DNA from: Fratercula arctica
Taxonomy: Eukaryota; Chordata; Aves; Charadriiformes; Alcidae
Direction: 5' to 3'
Length of the DNA: 64,000 bases
Assembly (NCBI GenBank): GCA_947846985.1
Contig: CANTUZ010000011.1
Span: forward strand, 27,715,089 to 27,779,088
Notes under the pieces: generated by a model
The model's input: only the letters and a program-made list of their open reading frames with translations
Told to the model about the DNA's origin: nothing
Database searches by the model: none
Made by a program: the position numbers and the translations under genes
Shown: piece after piece, positions 1 to 22,210 of the stretch
Layout of the letters: each line of letters starts with the position of its first letter
Position numbering within the stretch: position 1 is the stretch's first letter

Positions 1-612
1 TTTTCCCAAGCATGAGAAGATAAATTAATCCTGTGTCACTCAAACCAGGACAGATGCCCAAAGGGAGCAGCTCCGAATGGGAGTTGGGAATAGCCAGGGT
101 GAGCTGGAGAAGCTAAACGGTGCCTGGTGAACATCAGCGTAACCCTGAGGTCTGGCCATGAAACCAACCCAAGGACCTCCCGGCTTTATGGGAAGTGCTG
201 GTAGTAGACATGGCTTGAAGAAGCAAGTGCTGGTGGTGGAAGAGCTGGGGGAAGTCTTGGAGTTTCCCTGCGTGCGTTGGGTGACAGGACTCGCTGCCCG
301 CCGGCAGCTGTGTGCCCCTGCCACCTAGCGGCCTGTGCTCGGCCGGCTGCCGAGCAAATAATCGTTAATTCGTTCTATAAACTCCGTGGATGACTTTTCT
401 TTTCAAAAGTATGGAAGGCTGAGAGTACGTTAAAACGCTCAAAGGAGGTTCGGGGTTGTATTAAATGCGATTAACTGGTGGTCCCTCGCTGATAGCCCTT
501 TGACATGTGAATATTTCAACTTCACACTCATGTGATTCACTTTCCCCATCCATCTCTCTTCTACCCCCTTGATAAAATAAATATTTTTATTAATCTCTAC
601 TTTGTTTCTGAG
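1..612 (+). other. EIF4E3: EIF4E3 intron 1, 3' part
   Basis: This is the sequence before the first recognisable exon, ending in a pyrimidine-rich stretch and the AG acceptor at 611-612. The preceding exon must end in AG, because an Arg codon is split across the junction (AG|G). No repeat or RNA gene was seen here. The open frame on the minus strand at 40-324 has no recognisable product. Confidence 0.8.
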
Positions 613-10751
<10,139 letters not shown>

Positions 10752-12080
10752 CGGGAAAAACATTAAGTGCCAAGCTCATTTGTTATTTGGTGTGTTGAGG
10801 TGGTCTGGACAAGGAGAAGGATGGTGGAAGCCCCGCAGAAGCACTACACACAGTGGCCCTTTTGAGCTTCTGACATTTCAGACTGGGAAAATGAGGAAAA
10901 ACAGTTGCTTTGAGCGCTCAACGCCCAACTAATTACTTCTTGTTTGGTTGGGGTTTTTTAAATTTTTCACTGATTCTTTAAAAAGATATTCTGGCCACTT
11001 GTTTTTTTTTTTTTTTTTTTCAATCAGATTATATTTGTTCTTATTTCATTAAGATAGCAGGCTTTAATTTCTTCTGTACTGTACTTGGTTAAATGCAAAC
11101 GTGCACAAAGATGGTATGCTGCTTTTCCTGGATGTGCTGTACGTAGAGGAATACTGGCTTGCTGAAATGTGTTTTCAGTTTTGAAACATTCCTATCGTGT
11201 TAAGATTTACTCGCTGGTTGTGTCCCAAGAGAGAAAGAAATTGCACGGCGTTTATTCTAATATTCGGTGTGATCTGGTCTTGCACTGACGACAGCACACG
11301 TACTGTACGAGTAAATAGTAAAGTGTTCGCTAAATGAGCGGCTAAAGAGAACACATTCATAGCGGGACTGAACGTGTGTGGGATGATGTTAACGAGTGTT
11401 TTAATTGCAGTGATTTCAGAAGAGCCCCTGTTGCAACTAGAGTGAGAGATCTTTCAGCAGGAAACCCTGCCAGCTCCACACCTCTCTTATTTAAGAGGGG
11501 ATGGGTTGGTTTTTTTTAAATGTTTTTATATTGTGTAATTTCTTAGGATATTTTTGTGTACATTCATGATAAAGTGTCATGAATCCTTTCTACTGTGTCA
11601 GACTAACTGGATCCATCCCTCACGCTTCTCTGAGTGCTTTAGGCCCATGCCGGCACCCCCAAAGGTCTGCATCAGAACTGCTGTTGACTTCGGTGCAAAT
11701 GAAGAGATCCCATCGTAGGTAGCTTCAAGCTATCATGACTTCCTAAGTGACCTTTTTAAAAAAAAAAAAAAAAAAATACAGAAATGACATGGATTTTGTG
11801 TTGCAGCATGAATATGAATACAAAATGTGTTAATCTTTTAATTTTGTCTATATTAATTGTTTGAGGTGTTGGTTTGTTTTCTTGTACTACCAAAGATGGC
11901 TGTAGTTCCTTTTACAAGAAGCAGCTGCAAGGTGGAGATGAACGTCCACTCCACTGAGCGTTACTTCATTGTTAAGAGGTTTTAGTTTGGCAACTTTTCA
12001 AGTTGTGCTGATTTCCACATCTTTAGTATATTAAGAGGCAGCCATTAAAATAAAATAAATTGAAAAATAAGAATGGCACA
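10752..12080 (+). other. EIF4E3: EIF4E3 3' untranslated region (probable extent)
   Basis: AT-rich sequence downstream of the stop with no further exon signals. It contains T and A runs (11002-11020 and 11758-11777) and a Pumilio-type core TGTACAT at 11557-11563. The end is set by the tandem AATAAA at 12049-12059, which is followed by a T-run as in a downstream cleavage element. The true 3' end could be further right, up to the CR1 piece at 12651. Confidence 0.6.
12049..12059 (+). promoter_or_regulatory. EIF4E3: Tandem poly(A) signals, probable EIF4E3 3' end
   Basis: Two overlapping AATAAA hexamers (12049-12054 and 12054-12059) are followed about 20 nt later by a T9-10 stretch. These are the first canonical signals seen after the EIF4E3 stop codon. 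Confidence 0.55.
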
Positions 12081-12650
12081 TTTTTTTTTTACAACTATAT
12101 CTGTATTTATGAATTAAAACTGTGCAGTTAATGAGTATTATTAATTAAACAAGTTTTCTAAAATCCAAATGTCTTGCTTCTGTAATTGCTTTCTGAGATT
12201 AAATGTTACCAGACTTGCTTTTTTAAACCCCTGTATTTTGCGGTAAAATTTATTTTCTCAAGAGCTATGTTTTATTCATAGATTAAAAATATTTTTTAAT
12301 TTTTTTGTTAAATCAGAAAGGAAGCCTGAAGCTTATTAGTAGTATCTCTTGTACATATTTAGATAATATTTGAGGTATTTTTGAGTTGCAGTTAAATTGA
12401 GGTTTCAAAGTAAAAAGCAGAGACTATAACCAGTGTAATTATATGACATTTTTCAATTCACACTATATCAGTGTATGAAATATCCCAGCTAGTCTTATTT
12501 AGATTAATTTTTACCACTGTGACTTTCCAAGATGCATCTAATGCTTCAAGGATTTCTTTTTATAGTGCTACTCATTTTGAATTACCTCCAAATTGTCTGA
12601 GATCTGTTTAAAAAAAATTAAAATATTGTATTTGACTACAAACAGGGTTG
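12080..12650. other. AT-rich sequence after EIF4E3, possible extended 3' UTR
   Basis: Very AT-rich and without open frames. It holds a perfect Pumilio element TGTACATA at 12350-12357, which would matter if a longer EIF4E3 3' UTR is used. No repeat was recognised. Confidence 0.4.
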
Positions 12651-12871
12651 AATCACAGAATGGCGGGGGTTGGAAGGGACCTTTGGGGATCATCTAGCCC
12701 AATCCCTGACAAAGAGGGGTCACCTAGAGCACGTTGGACAGGAACGTGTCCAGCTGGGTTTTGAATATCTCCAGAGAAGACGACTCCCCAACCTCTTGGG
12801 GCAGCCTGTTCCAGTGCTTTGCCACCCTCAAAGCAAAGAAGCTCTTCCTTATGTTCGTGTTTTCCTTCTGT
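12651..12871 (-). mobile_element. CR1 LINE 3'-end fragment
   Basis: Reverse complement of a CR1 3' end: AATCACAGAATGGCGGGGGT, then TTGGAAGGGACC, GATCATCTAGCCCAATCCCT, the GGGTTTTGAATATCTCCAGA block and the GGGGCAGCCTGTTCCAGTGC block. It is 5'-truncated near 12,870 with no intact ORF. Open frames over it on both strands come from the repeat. Confidence 0.92.
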
Positions 12872-15800
12872 TGAAAGTAGGCATAGTTTCTCTTGCAGGT
12901 ACATCATCACCCATCGAGATCGAGTCCCATGTGGAGTTACCCAACCTGCTCAAGAAATGAGGGAGTGTAGGAAGGTGCTTTCCCTGCAAGGTGAAATGAA
13001 CTTGTTGCTTGTCCCTCACTTTTATCTGCAATGAGTGGGGTTCCTCTTTTTCGAGGGAAGGGGTATAGGAGACCTCAGGACAGCAGCTACCCATGAAGTG
13101 CCAGCTGATAGCTGTGGGTGTGATGGGTATGGACAGCCTCCAGGCCTGTGTGATGGAGTCCAAAAGTGACTTTGGAGAAGCAAAGAGTAGAAACCTTGGA
13201 GAGAAACATTTTCAACAGCTTGATGAGCAAGATTTCTCACTTGGAATAGCTTCCCGTCTTTGGAGGAAATGTGACTGGAATACTAATGGGGAATTAATCA
13301 CATACCTCATCCTGTGCTTACTTTTGCTTTTGGAAACAAGCCAGAGCTTCTCACCTCTCCTCCAGGTTCTTTTTGAGCACAGACATTGACTTCAGCTGAG
13401 TTGGATCTGCTGGCAGAAGTGGCCGTGGCTGATTTGGTGATGACACTGGAACTTGCTAATTTAAGATACTACTTCTTTCATACTATTAAAGAAAATTGTT
13501 TTTATGCTCTTAACATCGGATAGTGACTGAGAGAGACCTCATCCTAGCCCTAGGATAGGGTAGCTGCACACTGATCACCACAGTCCACATTCTGACCTGT
13601 TGTCAATTTTTCATTGTTCTACATCCCTAGTCTATAAAATCAAGGTGGTTTTCTGTATGGCTTAATTCTGATGATAATTGTTATTATTACTTAGAATCTG
13701 GGTTGATGGATATCTTCTGATTAAAATTCAGTGTATCATATGCCACAATCCAAAATTGGGCTTTAATCAAAACGGGTAATGGAAGTTTACAGGAACATGA
13801 CAAATTGCATATTAGAATTTTGCAACAATTAATTTGAAGACTTTGGTGAATTTTTGAACTGTCCTTTCATTCCTGCTGATCTCCATAGCACAGATGTATT
13901 TATACCAAATGATGTTGAACAGTTAATTTTTTTAGTCTTTTAAATATTTATTATTTTCACCTGGAGATCTGCTTTATTGAACTTGATTAAATGAACACCC
14001 GACTACTTCAAAATCATCTAAATTGTTTAAACAGGTATCAAAGGATTCCTATCAAAATGAATTTCTGCCAGCATTTCAACATAAAATTAAAACATTTAAC
14101 TTCCATGGTGACAGACAACAAAGAAAATCCAGATTGCTGCATTAGCTGAATTAAAGAAATCTGCGTCCCTCTTGGGGTGGTTAACAAGCCCTGGCTGATA
14201 CTTGCCCAGGCTGGGACAGTGCCTTTGGGCTTTATCTGGTGTCTGCTGGTGTGGAAGGTCACGCTGAAGCCTTTCACATAGCTGGAGAGCTTGTCTCCTT
14301 TTCCCAGGCTGTGTTTATGAGTTTTGTAGGAATTTCCTATCTTTGATACACCCATCCTGACAGCCAGGCTGCTGGATGTGGACTTACTGTTGTGTGAGGA
14401 TTGTCCTCTGTCCTGGGAAGCCGGGTGAGATGCAACATAGGGGAGAGATCTCTGGTTGGCTTTAGAAATGGCTGTAGCGCCTTCTAAAAGGTGCTCACAG
14501 CATCTTCCTGGGAAAAGCTTTGAATGCTGCGTGGTGTTAAGCCGAGGATGGTGGCAAGCTGGCTGAAGAGGTGCTGGCCTCTTACACGGACACAAGCATG
14601 GACTTTGCTTGTGGGAGGAAGGGAGGGATGGATGGATGCAGCAGGGGGATGCAGCAGGAGCACCAGCCCCAGGGGAAGAAGAGATGCTGGCCGGGTGGCG
14701 ACTGAAGCCGCTGGGGCAAATGGAGCAAGGAAGGACAGCTGAGAAATGGTAAGGGGAATTAATAGCCTTTTACTTCTGAGTATTACACTTCTTGTGCTGG
14801 TTTACACCTTCCCGGGGCTGAAGACAGCCGCTGGCGGCAGGCGGGGGCCGAGCTCTCATCGTTCTCCCTGACTTAAGGGCATCTCTGACAGCTCTCTGTG
14901 GCTCCCCAGGCTGCGACACAACTGCTGCTGGAGGGATTAGTTCGGAATTTCACTTAACAGGGATGAAGGGCTGTCTTCTGGGGCTGGCTAATTAATGGGA
15001 TTCTACTCTGGTAATTAAATAGCAGTTTGTTGAACACAACTTAGTCGATGAAATCTTTGGAAAACAACAATTAGCAGGCAAGGAATGGCAACTTTGCCTC
15101 AAAAGCATATCCCCAACCAGTTGCTGATATGATTTTAACCTTTCATTCTCCAGCAAAGATGATATTGACTCTCAATTTATTTGGTTTTGCTGCTGTCATT
15201 GGACAGCTGGTTCTCTCTCTGCTGTTGCAGCAGATGGTTCCTAGGGGTTCTCAGATGCAGGGGCTTGAGATGTCCCACTTCACCTGTTGTTTTTTTTAGA
15301 AGACTCTAAAAGACTTTTAAGAAGATGCTGGCTTCTCAAAAGCCAACGCTGGAGGACAGGAATGTTTGTCACCCAAAGAATAAATCCTTTGCCCTCCTGC
15401 TGGCTCAGCCGTGCGTGCCTTTGCACAACCTGATTGTGCCTCCTCTGTGGGGAGGAGGGTTTCCACCACGGTTACGCCGCGCAGAGCAGCATCTCCCTCC
15501 CCTCTGAGAGACATGTCTTGGAGAGACCGCGGGAAGCACGTGGGGTTTCCTCAGCAGGCACTCGCACCATTCGTGTGCACTGAGATGAGCTGCAGCTGTG
15601 TATTAAGGCTTCTCTCTGCTGGGGTTGCTCACTTTGTACTCATGGGGTTTTTTTTTTAAACTGCCTTCGCAAAGTGGTCCTGGAAATGAGAGGCAAACCA
15701 GAATGAATTATTGTGGTGTATGGCTTATTTGCACCACGGAGGTGCTTGTGGAGTTCTGTTTTGGAGTGTAGTATTAAGTAGTATTATTATTATTAAGTAG

Positions 15801-16380
15801 TATTATTAGCGTTTTGTTTTGGAGAGTAGTAAAAAGAGCATGGGGGGAGCCGGAGCAGATAGAGGAGAAGGTGCTTTTACGGCGTGTGATGTGCCTTAGC
15901 AAAGCTGCTCCGTTGCTGCAGAGGAGCGCATCAAAGTGTCTTCGATTTAAAGCCATTTCATGCTACAGGCTTTGCTCAGTCTTCTGTGCGCTTTTATTTT
16001 AGTGTGGCGGGTTCAGGACAGGTTGGCACACTCTCCTCGGTAATAATTAACTAACTTAATACTTCAGAGCAAGGAACACAAAAGTTCCACGGGTCAGAAG
16101 GGGCTCAGTCAGTGCTCTGCCTTTGGAAGTTGATGGGATTACAAAAGAATTCACTTTTTATATTCTTCCTGCAGCAGGATTGACCAGAGGGGATCAAGCT
16201 TAAGAGTTGTCTTAAAACACAAACCTGACTGCAAGAGGAAAATTACTGATCCTGGGCAGTTTATATAAACCCTCTCGCCAGCACCTGCACGTGGATGGGA
16301 GGCGCTTTCAGCTGGAAACCGTTCATGTCTTCGTCTCTCTGCATCTCCCTCTCCTGTAATGATTCTCTTAGGACAACAAT
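12872..16380. other. Intergenic sequence, EIF4E3 to FOXP1 interval
   Basis: Unique sequence with no recognisable exon. It contains an ATTATT/AAGTAG short tandem repeat at 15771-15806 and a GGAT-rich stretch near 14620. AT-rich stretches with TAATTA-type motifs occur near 14,985-15,025. The longest frame (14038-14595, minus) shows no family resemblance. Confidence 0.5.
15771..15806. repeat. TATTAAGTAGTATTATTA short tandem repeat
   Basis: The unit TATTAAGTAGTATTATTA recurs almost exactly after a few extra ATT triplets. Confidence 0.7.
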
Positions 16381-16500
16381 GAGGAGGAAATTAGATTAGA
16401 CAAACAGTGGGAGATCCCACATCTTGCTATAAAAGCCACCTCCAATCTTTGCTACACTTTGACAGCTCTCAATTTCCTAATTTGACAAGTTAATGAAGAC
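16380..16500. promoter_or_regulatory. Candidate conserved noncoding element
   Basis: Complex-composition, repeat-free sequence with GAGGAAATTAGATTAGACAA, TATAAAAG, GACAGCTCTCAATTTCCTAA and CAAGTTAATGA. It stands out from the GC-rich surroundings. This is a composition-based guess only; conservation was not tested. Confidence 0.25.
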
Positions 16501-19500
16501 TGGATTATTTCTGAAGCCATACATACCGCGCTGCTGGGAAAGTGGGGGGGCTGCGCTCTGCACCAGGACTACCCACCCCAGCACCTTCCTCCCACCCAGC
16601 CTGCAAAATCCTCATCCCTGGGAGGGAGGAAGCGTGTGCCGGAGCCTGGGGTCAGGAGCAACACCTGCAGGATGGTCAGGAACATCTGCAAGAGGGTCAG
16701 GAGCATCCGCAAGATGCTCCCGCGCCAGGAAATAAGTGGACTCGCCTCGGGTGCCTGTGTCATCTCCGAGAAGCCGTGCTGGAGCGTTTGACCTGCCGGT
16801 GTTTGGCTTGGCTGGACGGTACAGTGTTTCCTTCCACTCTCCCCAGGGCTGCGGGCAGACAGCGGAATGGGCTGGCCGAGCCAGCCAAGCTAAATACAGC
16901 AGGAGACGTCCCGGTCGCGCCTCCCAGGCACAGCATCCCTGGGGCGAGCGCGTGGGCATCCCTGCACCTGCATGGCCCTGCCTCCAGCCCCAAAACATGG
17001 GGTGGGAGAAACGACCAGCCATTGAGAAGAGTGGCCGTGGCAGTGCTGGAGCCAGCAGTCCCGGGTTGTCTTTGCAGAGCGGCAAAGCCAGGAGCGGAGT
17101 TTTCAGGCCTTACTGCTCCCTCTCCAAAGCGCCCGTTGCAAGCCCCGTGCCCACGCCATGCTCTGTCTCATGGGGAAACTGGGAGAGGGGGGTTTCCGTC
17201 AGCGCACCGAGGCTCCATAAAAAAGCAAATTGGAGCAGGCTGGAAGCGAAGAGCAAAGTAGGTATCATTCATCATGCAAGAGGGCCTGGAGTATGTTCCA
17301 GCTCGTAATGCGTAAGGGAGAGCAGTGTTATGAATAGGCATGGGATGAATCCCCTCCTTTTTGGATCGTGATTCTGTGTAATAAACATGCAAGACAATTT
17401 GTATAAAATAGTGAGGATTCTTTCCTAGAGAAGTCATTTAAAGCTATATTTGCACGTCAGGGAACAGTTCGTAGGAACGGTTTGTAGCTCAATTTCCATA
17501 CAAGTGCGCGAAGAGAAAACAACGTGGTCAGTAAGTGATGGATGGTGCATGTAAACCTGTGCAACACTGTGCTCTGCTCGGGCTGGGAATCCTATTGCAT
17601 GGCCCCCATCGTACCGGGGAAGCATCCAGCCTGGCACCCTGTATCCCTGCCTCCCCCCGCACAGCCATCAGAGTTGTGGGGTGGATCACCCAATAAATGT
17701 AATCTAAGGTAGAAGGGATTTTTTTTTTTCTGAGTGTCCTTTGGTCACGAAACAGTTGTTTTGGAGTAGGAAAGTCCTGACACAAATGCATTAGCGCTGC
17801 TGGCTCTTAGCAACCTTTAAAAATAATATTTGCCTGTAAAAGGAGAGGGTGATCTGCCAGGTAAAATGCAAGATGATCCCGCAATGTGCAGTGCAGGCAC
17901 CGGCTGCACAGAAAGTTTGCTGGCTTTTTTTTTTTTTTTTTTTCTTTTGGGATAATTTTTTTGGGGCACTTTTTTGGTCTGTTTGCTTTCAGTATTTCCC
18001 AACTAGCTTGTGAGTCACTCCCCGCACCCTGCAGCAGCGGCTGCCCCACTCTTCTGCCTTCATGTCTTGGATCCCCCCCCCTTGGTGCAGCTGTGTGCGG
18101 GGGGTCACCAGGTGGCTCTCTCCGACTGTCTCCCAGCGAGATGCCCGACCAGAGAAGGGTGGGGCAGTCTCCTCCCCATGTTTTTGGAGGCAATCAGGGT
18201 GATGTTTCTCCCTCTAGAGCCAAGCCAACAATAAAAGGCAATGTGAGCATCCTCATTGCCCTCACTTCCATCCTTTTTCCTCCTTTTTCACTGTTTTGAG
18301 CTGCTCGCAGCCCTCATCCCCCTGAGCACCCCTCTCTCCCTCCTTCACACAATCCCGGAGTCAGGCTGAGGTCTGCAGGGAGCTTGGACACTGCTCCTCC
18401 CCTGCCTCTTGCAGCACCTTCTTCACATAAAACAAGGGAGCAACAAAGCCTCTGCTGATGACTGTGCCACCCTGCCGCGCTTACAGGAAACCTCTTGGCT
18501 TTTTTTGGAGATCCAAATCCTACCAGACCCACAGTCTTGAGAGGGTCAGACCCCAAGGAGGGGGATGGATGCGGCCCTGGGGGCTGAGCCCTTCCTCTGC
18601 AGTGTGGAAAATACCCAGCTGGGAACCGGCAGGGCAGGGCAGGCTGCTGCACCTCTTCCTCTGCAGGTATTTTCCTTGATTGGTTTTATCAGACATAGAG
18701 CGCAGGTTTTTCCAAGGAGGGACCTGTTGCCCTGGCTCTGGCAGGGGGGCAGCAGACCCTCTGCGATGCTGACAGCCCATCTCCCACTGTGGTCTTGACC
18801 TTTGCAAATGGGGTCCTCAGCTGGTTGGAAAAAAACATCTGACCTTCCTGGGTTTTGTTTGCTCGGGCAGAAACCCCCCTCCAAGCCGGTGCTGTTTGTG
18901 CTGCTGCTCCATGGAGCAGAAAGCTTCCCTCCCATCCAGACCTTAATCTTTGGGATTAGGCCTCCCTCTGATCCTCCTGCGGGCATAGGATGAGTTGAAG
19001 CCTTGAAGAAAAGGTCTTTTGAAAGCGTGGCTTTCCCAGAACACCTAATCGGCTTGCCGGCACGCCGCAAGACAGGCAGCAGCGTCTGATTTTGATGTCT
19101 GCTTGTTCTGCTTCTCTTCTGCAAAGGGGCCGTCCCCATCTGCCCGGATGGAGGTGCTCCCACTGTGCACCCAAGGGTGCCAAATGGAGCAGGGGTTGCT
19201 CTCAGTGTTTGGTACCCCCCGGGCTCTTACTGCTGGAAACTTCTCAGAGCCATGAGGAGGTGGGAGGGAACATTCAACATTTGCAAATAGTTTTACTGTT
19301 CGAAGCCTGCGATGGCTTCCAGATTTTAAGTACAGTTTTTATTTTCTTTTTTTTTTTTCTTGCTACTAAAATAAAGGAGCCATTAGAGATGCTCTGTAAT
19401 ATGGAAGACACATGTTTGTATAGTGTTACCATTTATATAGCAGCAGTCTGGACTGGAAAGCTGATCATCTTTTAGGGAAATAAATTATCTCTTTACTGCT

Positions 19501-19675
19501 TGTGCTCCGTCCTGGAGCTTCCTTTGAAGGCTCTTAATTTTTGGACATACAGCTTTTTGCTAATTAAAAACTTATTTAATCTTCGGATTTTTTTTTTTTT
19601 TTTTTAAAGGGTTTATAAATCTAAAACCTGAAGAGCTCCACAAGGTGGTACCTGCAAGGAGCTGAAAGAAAAAGT
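16501..19675. other. GC-rich intergenic sequence
   Basis: GC-rich unique sequence, open in several frames at once on both strands (for example 16542-17261 plus and 16612-17085 minus), which is expected by chance at this composition. It holds a degenerate 21-24-bp tandem (GTCAGGA.CATCTGCAAGAG type) at 16651-16715 and a T17 run near 17925-17943. No exon was recognised. Confidence 0.5.
16651..16715. repeat. Degenerate 21-24-bp tandem repeat, 3 units
   Basis: Units begin GTCAGGAGCA at 16651, GTCAGGAACA at 16675 and GTCAGGAGCA at 16696, and share the pattern CA.C.GCA.GA. Confidence 0.6.
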
Positions 19676-19800
19676 CTCTGCCGCGGGCGGCTGGCGCCGG
19701 AGCTGCCGTAAGATGGCACTGCAGCATAACGCATGGAGCCGGGCGGCGGGCGCTGAGCCGCTGCCGTCCCGCCGGGGTGCGCTGGGAAGCACCCTTCCTG
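19676..19800. promoter_or_regulatory. Small CpG-rich patch
   Basis: About 120 bp dense in CG dinucleotides (GCCGCGGGCGGCTGGCGCCG and GGGCGGCGGGCGCTGAGCCG), with AAGATGGC, a YY1-type core, at 19711. It is followed by an A20 run. No splice donor pattern convinced me. It may be an orphan CpG patch or a minor promoter. Confidence 0.3.
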
Positions 19801-19980
19801 CTGGGGGGAAAAGGGAAAAAAAAAAAAAAAAAAAGATGCCAAGGAAGAGAAAGGACTTATGTAGGGATAATTCTGCTATTAGTCAGGGGGAGCTGTCGTG
19901 GAGCCGTGTCTGGACTGGACTTTTCCTGCTTACACAAAGCGCATAATGCTGGAGGAATTCATGGATAAACAGTGCAAATG

Positions 19981-19992
19981 GGGGGGGGGGGG
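19981..19992. repeat. G homopolymer
   Basis: A run of G residues ending in GGAGG, in an otherwise unremarkable stretch. Confidence 0.8.
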
Positions 19993-20271
19993 AGGCTGTC
20001 TAAATTACGAACAGCAGTAAGGAAATGGGTTTTCTTTAACTGTTGCTGGCAAATTCAGAAAGTCTTTGATTTCTGGGGGGGTTTCTGAGCATAACTGTGC
20101 GTTAAAAATAGTCATGGTATAACTTTCTTCTAGACTTGTGTGTTTCTCCCTTTTTCTTTGAGCGCACACAAAGCTTAAAACAAGCTTTAGGAACAGAGGA
20201 GAAGCTGTCGGGGCTGGGCAGGTTCGCAGCAGAGGCAGGGGCTGGCTGTGCCACCCAGGCACAGATCCTTG

Positions 20272-20329
20272 TGGATGGGATGGGATGGGATGGGGTGGGA
20301 TGGGATGGGATGAGATGAGATGGGATGGG
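20272..20329. repeat. (GGGAT)n short tandem repeat
   Basis: About eleven GGGAT/GAGAT units, GATGGGATGGGATGGGATGG onward, with two GATGAGAT variants. Confidence 0.9.
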
Positions 20330-21830
20330 GCATCTTGCCTAGGGTCTGTGCTCCTGGTAGCACATGGGAAAAGCACTTTGTGTACACACCAGGGCAAAGC
20401 AGCATCCTCGTCACAAAGTGCTCCATTGCATTGGTGACGTCTCTGACACCATAAATTAAATGCTTTTGAAAAAAACCTTTTGCTGACTGTTTTGCCCATA
20501 GTCAGACAGAAAGCATGGGGTGGAGCGTGCTGCAATTTCTAATCAATTATAATTAGAAATACTAAACTATGGAGGGGACCTCTGCGAGTGTCTTCTTCCC
20601 TCTCTTGAGCTGAGCTGAATAGCTGCCTTTCCCTCCCTTCTCCCCACCTAGAAATATGCTTTTTTGGTGCTCTGACAGGATCTTGGCTAGGTCTAACTCT
20701 TGGAAAGTAAACAACAGCACATCAACTGCATTTCTGCAGTCAGAGAATAAGTGGGCTGCGTCTCCACGGCTTCCCTATGGCACTGACAAGATCAGGAGCA
20801 ATTTTGGAAGAAACCGGCAAAACCCATTCACGCGAGTGGGCTGGGGGTGGTGATGCCCTTTTCCTGCCCCACAGCACAAGGAGGGTTTGGTGACTGGGGC
20901 CAGCAGGGGGATTTTTCCCTGCTGATGTGTTAAACCACCATCATTAGCTGGTGGTGTTACTAACCTGCTGCGCTACCCGGGTGCTTGCCCAGCACGGGTG
21001 CCCCTGGCAGGGGTGGTGCCAGGGCACGGGTAGTATTGGGGGGCAGCTGGCATGTGGCAGGAGCGTTTTTTTAATGTGGTTACAACTTCAGCATCCCCCC
21101 GGCTGCTGCCTGCCCCATGGTGCCAGGCACACCCCTCCACCTCGCACGGTGCAGTGATGCGCACCCCGAAAAAGCCACCAAGGGGTACTCACACAGACCA
21201 CCCTGGGGACCTGCATTTTCCTGAGGTCCCATTAGGAAAAGTGTTTTGGTAAGGAGTAGGCTGGTACCCAGTGCCAGTACCCAGCTGGTACTGGGGCCAG
21301 CTTGTCAGTGGAGAAGCTATTTCATGGCTGTAACAGGTTGCAGAAATCCACCTGAGCTCAGAGACTTCATTACTGCCTCTGCTGATTGAGGTCTGCTTTT
21401 CCCGTGTTATCCCTGCCCACTACATAAAATACAACAAATAAAAGCAGTCTCTTGTACTTGACCCACATTTTTCCAAGGGCCCTTTATCTTCCCTTCTTTT
21501 ACCCCCCAATACCTGTGTTTCAGTCCAGACAAGGAGCAGAGAAAGGACATTTCTCCTTCCCGCTTCCCAGTCCAGCAGCCAACACAGTGCTTGGCCCTCC
21601 AGGCACTACTCTGGTGTGCAGCCAACTACGGCATGGGCAGGAGCATTGGGGTGGGGGTTTTTTTTCTCCAAAGGCACAAAACTGAGTTTTTAAGGGTGTT
21701 TTTTTAAATGAGACTTTGGGGAATAATTACCCTTTACGCTACTTCAAAGAAGTCCCCAGCACATTTAGCGCTACCCTCGGAGGACCATGCCTGTTAGGAA
21801 AATACGCTGGCTTAAGCATCCTGTAAGTAA
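20330..21830. other. Intergenic sequence
   Basis: Unique sequence with a 9-bp perfect inverted repeat (ATTTCTAAT / ATTAGAAAT) separated by 8 nt at 20535-20560. No exon or repeat family was recognised. Confidence 0.45.
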
Positions 21831-22210
21831 TACGAACTTTGACTGATGGTACTTAGTGCAAATGGGCCAACAGTCACATGGCTGAGTCTCCTAATGCCAT
21901 TCAGGATATTTTTGCACCAATTGCAGCCTATTCATCAAAATAAAATGCCAATAAGTAAAGCATTACAATGCTTTCAGAGGGGAGCGTGCAAAGGAAAGTA
22001 GGTGAATTCTGCCCCCAAATGGATATTCAATCTTATAACAAGTATTGTGTATTAAAAAAAGGGAGCACCTTGGCTCCTCGCCATGCTGCAATCGTAGCGC
22101 TAATGCTTTATCTCCATTATCTTTGAACGGCACTCCTGCCTCCGTTGCATGCAGACCCTGAAATGAAGTAACTCACGGCCAGCTAACCAGGATCTATTTC
22201 ATTAGGTTGT
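21830..22210. promoter_or_regulatory. Candidate conserved noncoding element
   Basis: Repeat-free, balanced-composition block with TTTTGCACCAATTGCAGCCT, CAATAAGTAAAGCATTACAA and CGCTAATGCTTTATCTCCAT. It lacks stop-free frames of note, so it is not coding. Homeodomain (TAAT) and CAAT-type motifs are frequent. Conservation was not tested. Confidence 0.25.

Noticed and set aside
12670..12960. 96-codon frame downstream of EIF4E3
   Set aside because: It lies mostly within a CR1 LINE 3' end, so the frame comes from the repeat.
14038..14595. 185-codon minus-strand frame
   Set aside because: No recognisable motif or domain and no splice context; treated as chance.
16542..17261. 239-codon plus-strand frame
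   Set aside because: Overlaps long frames in the other plus frame and on the minus strand. No family resemblance and no splice signals; it contains a degenerate tandem repeat.
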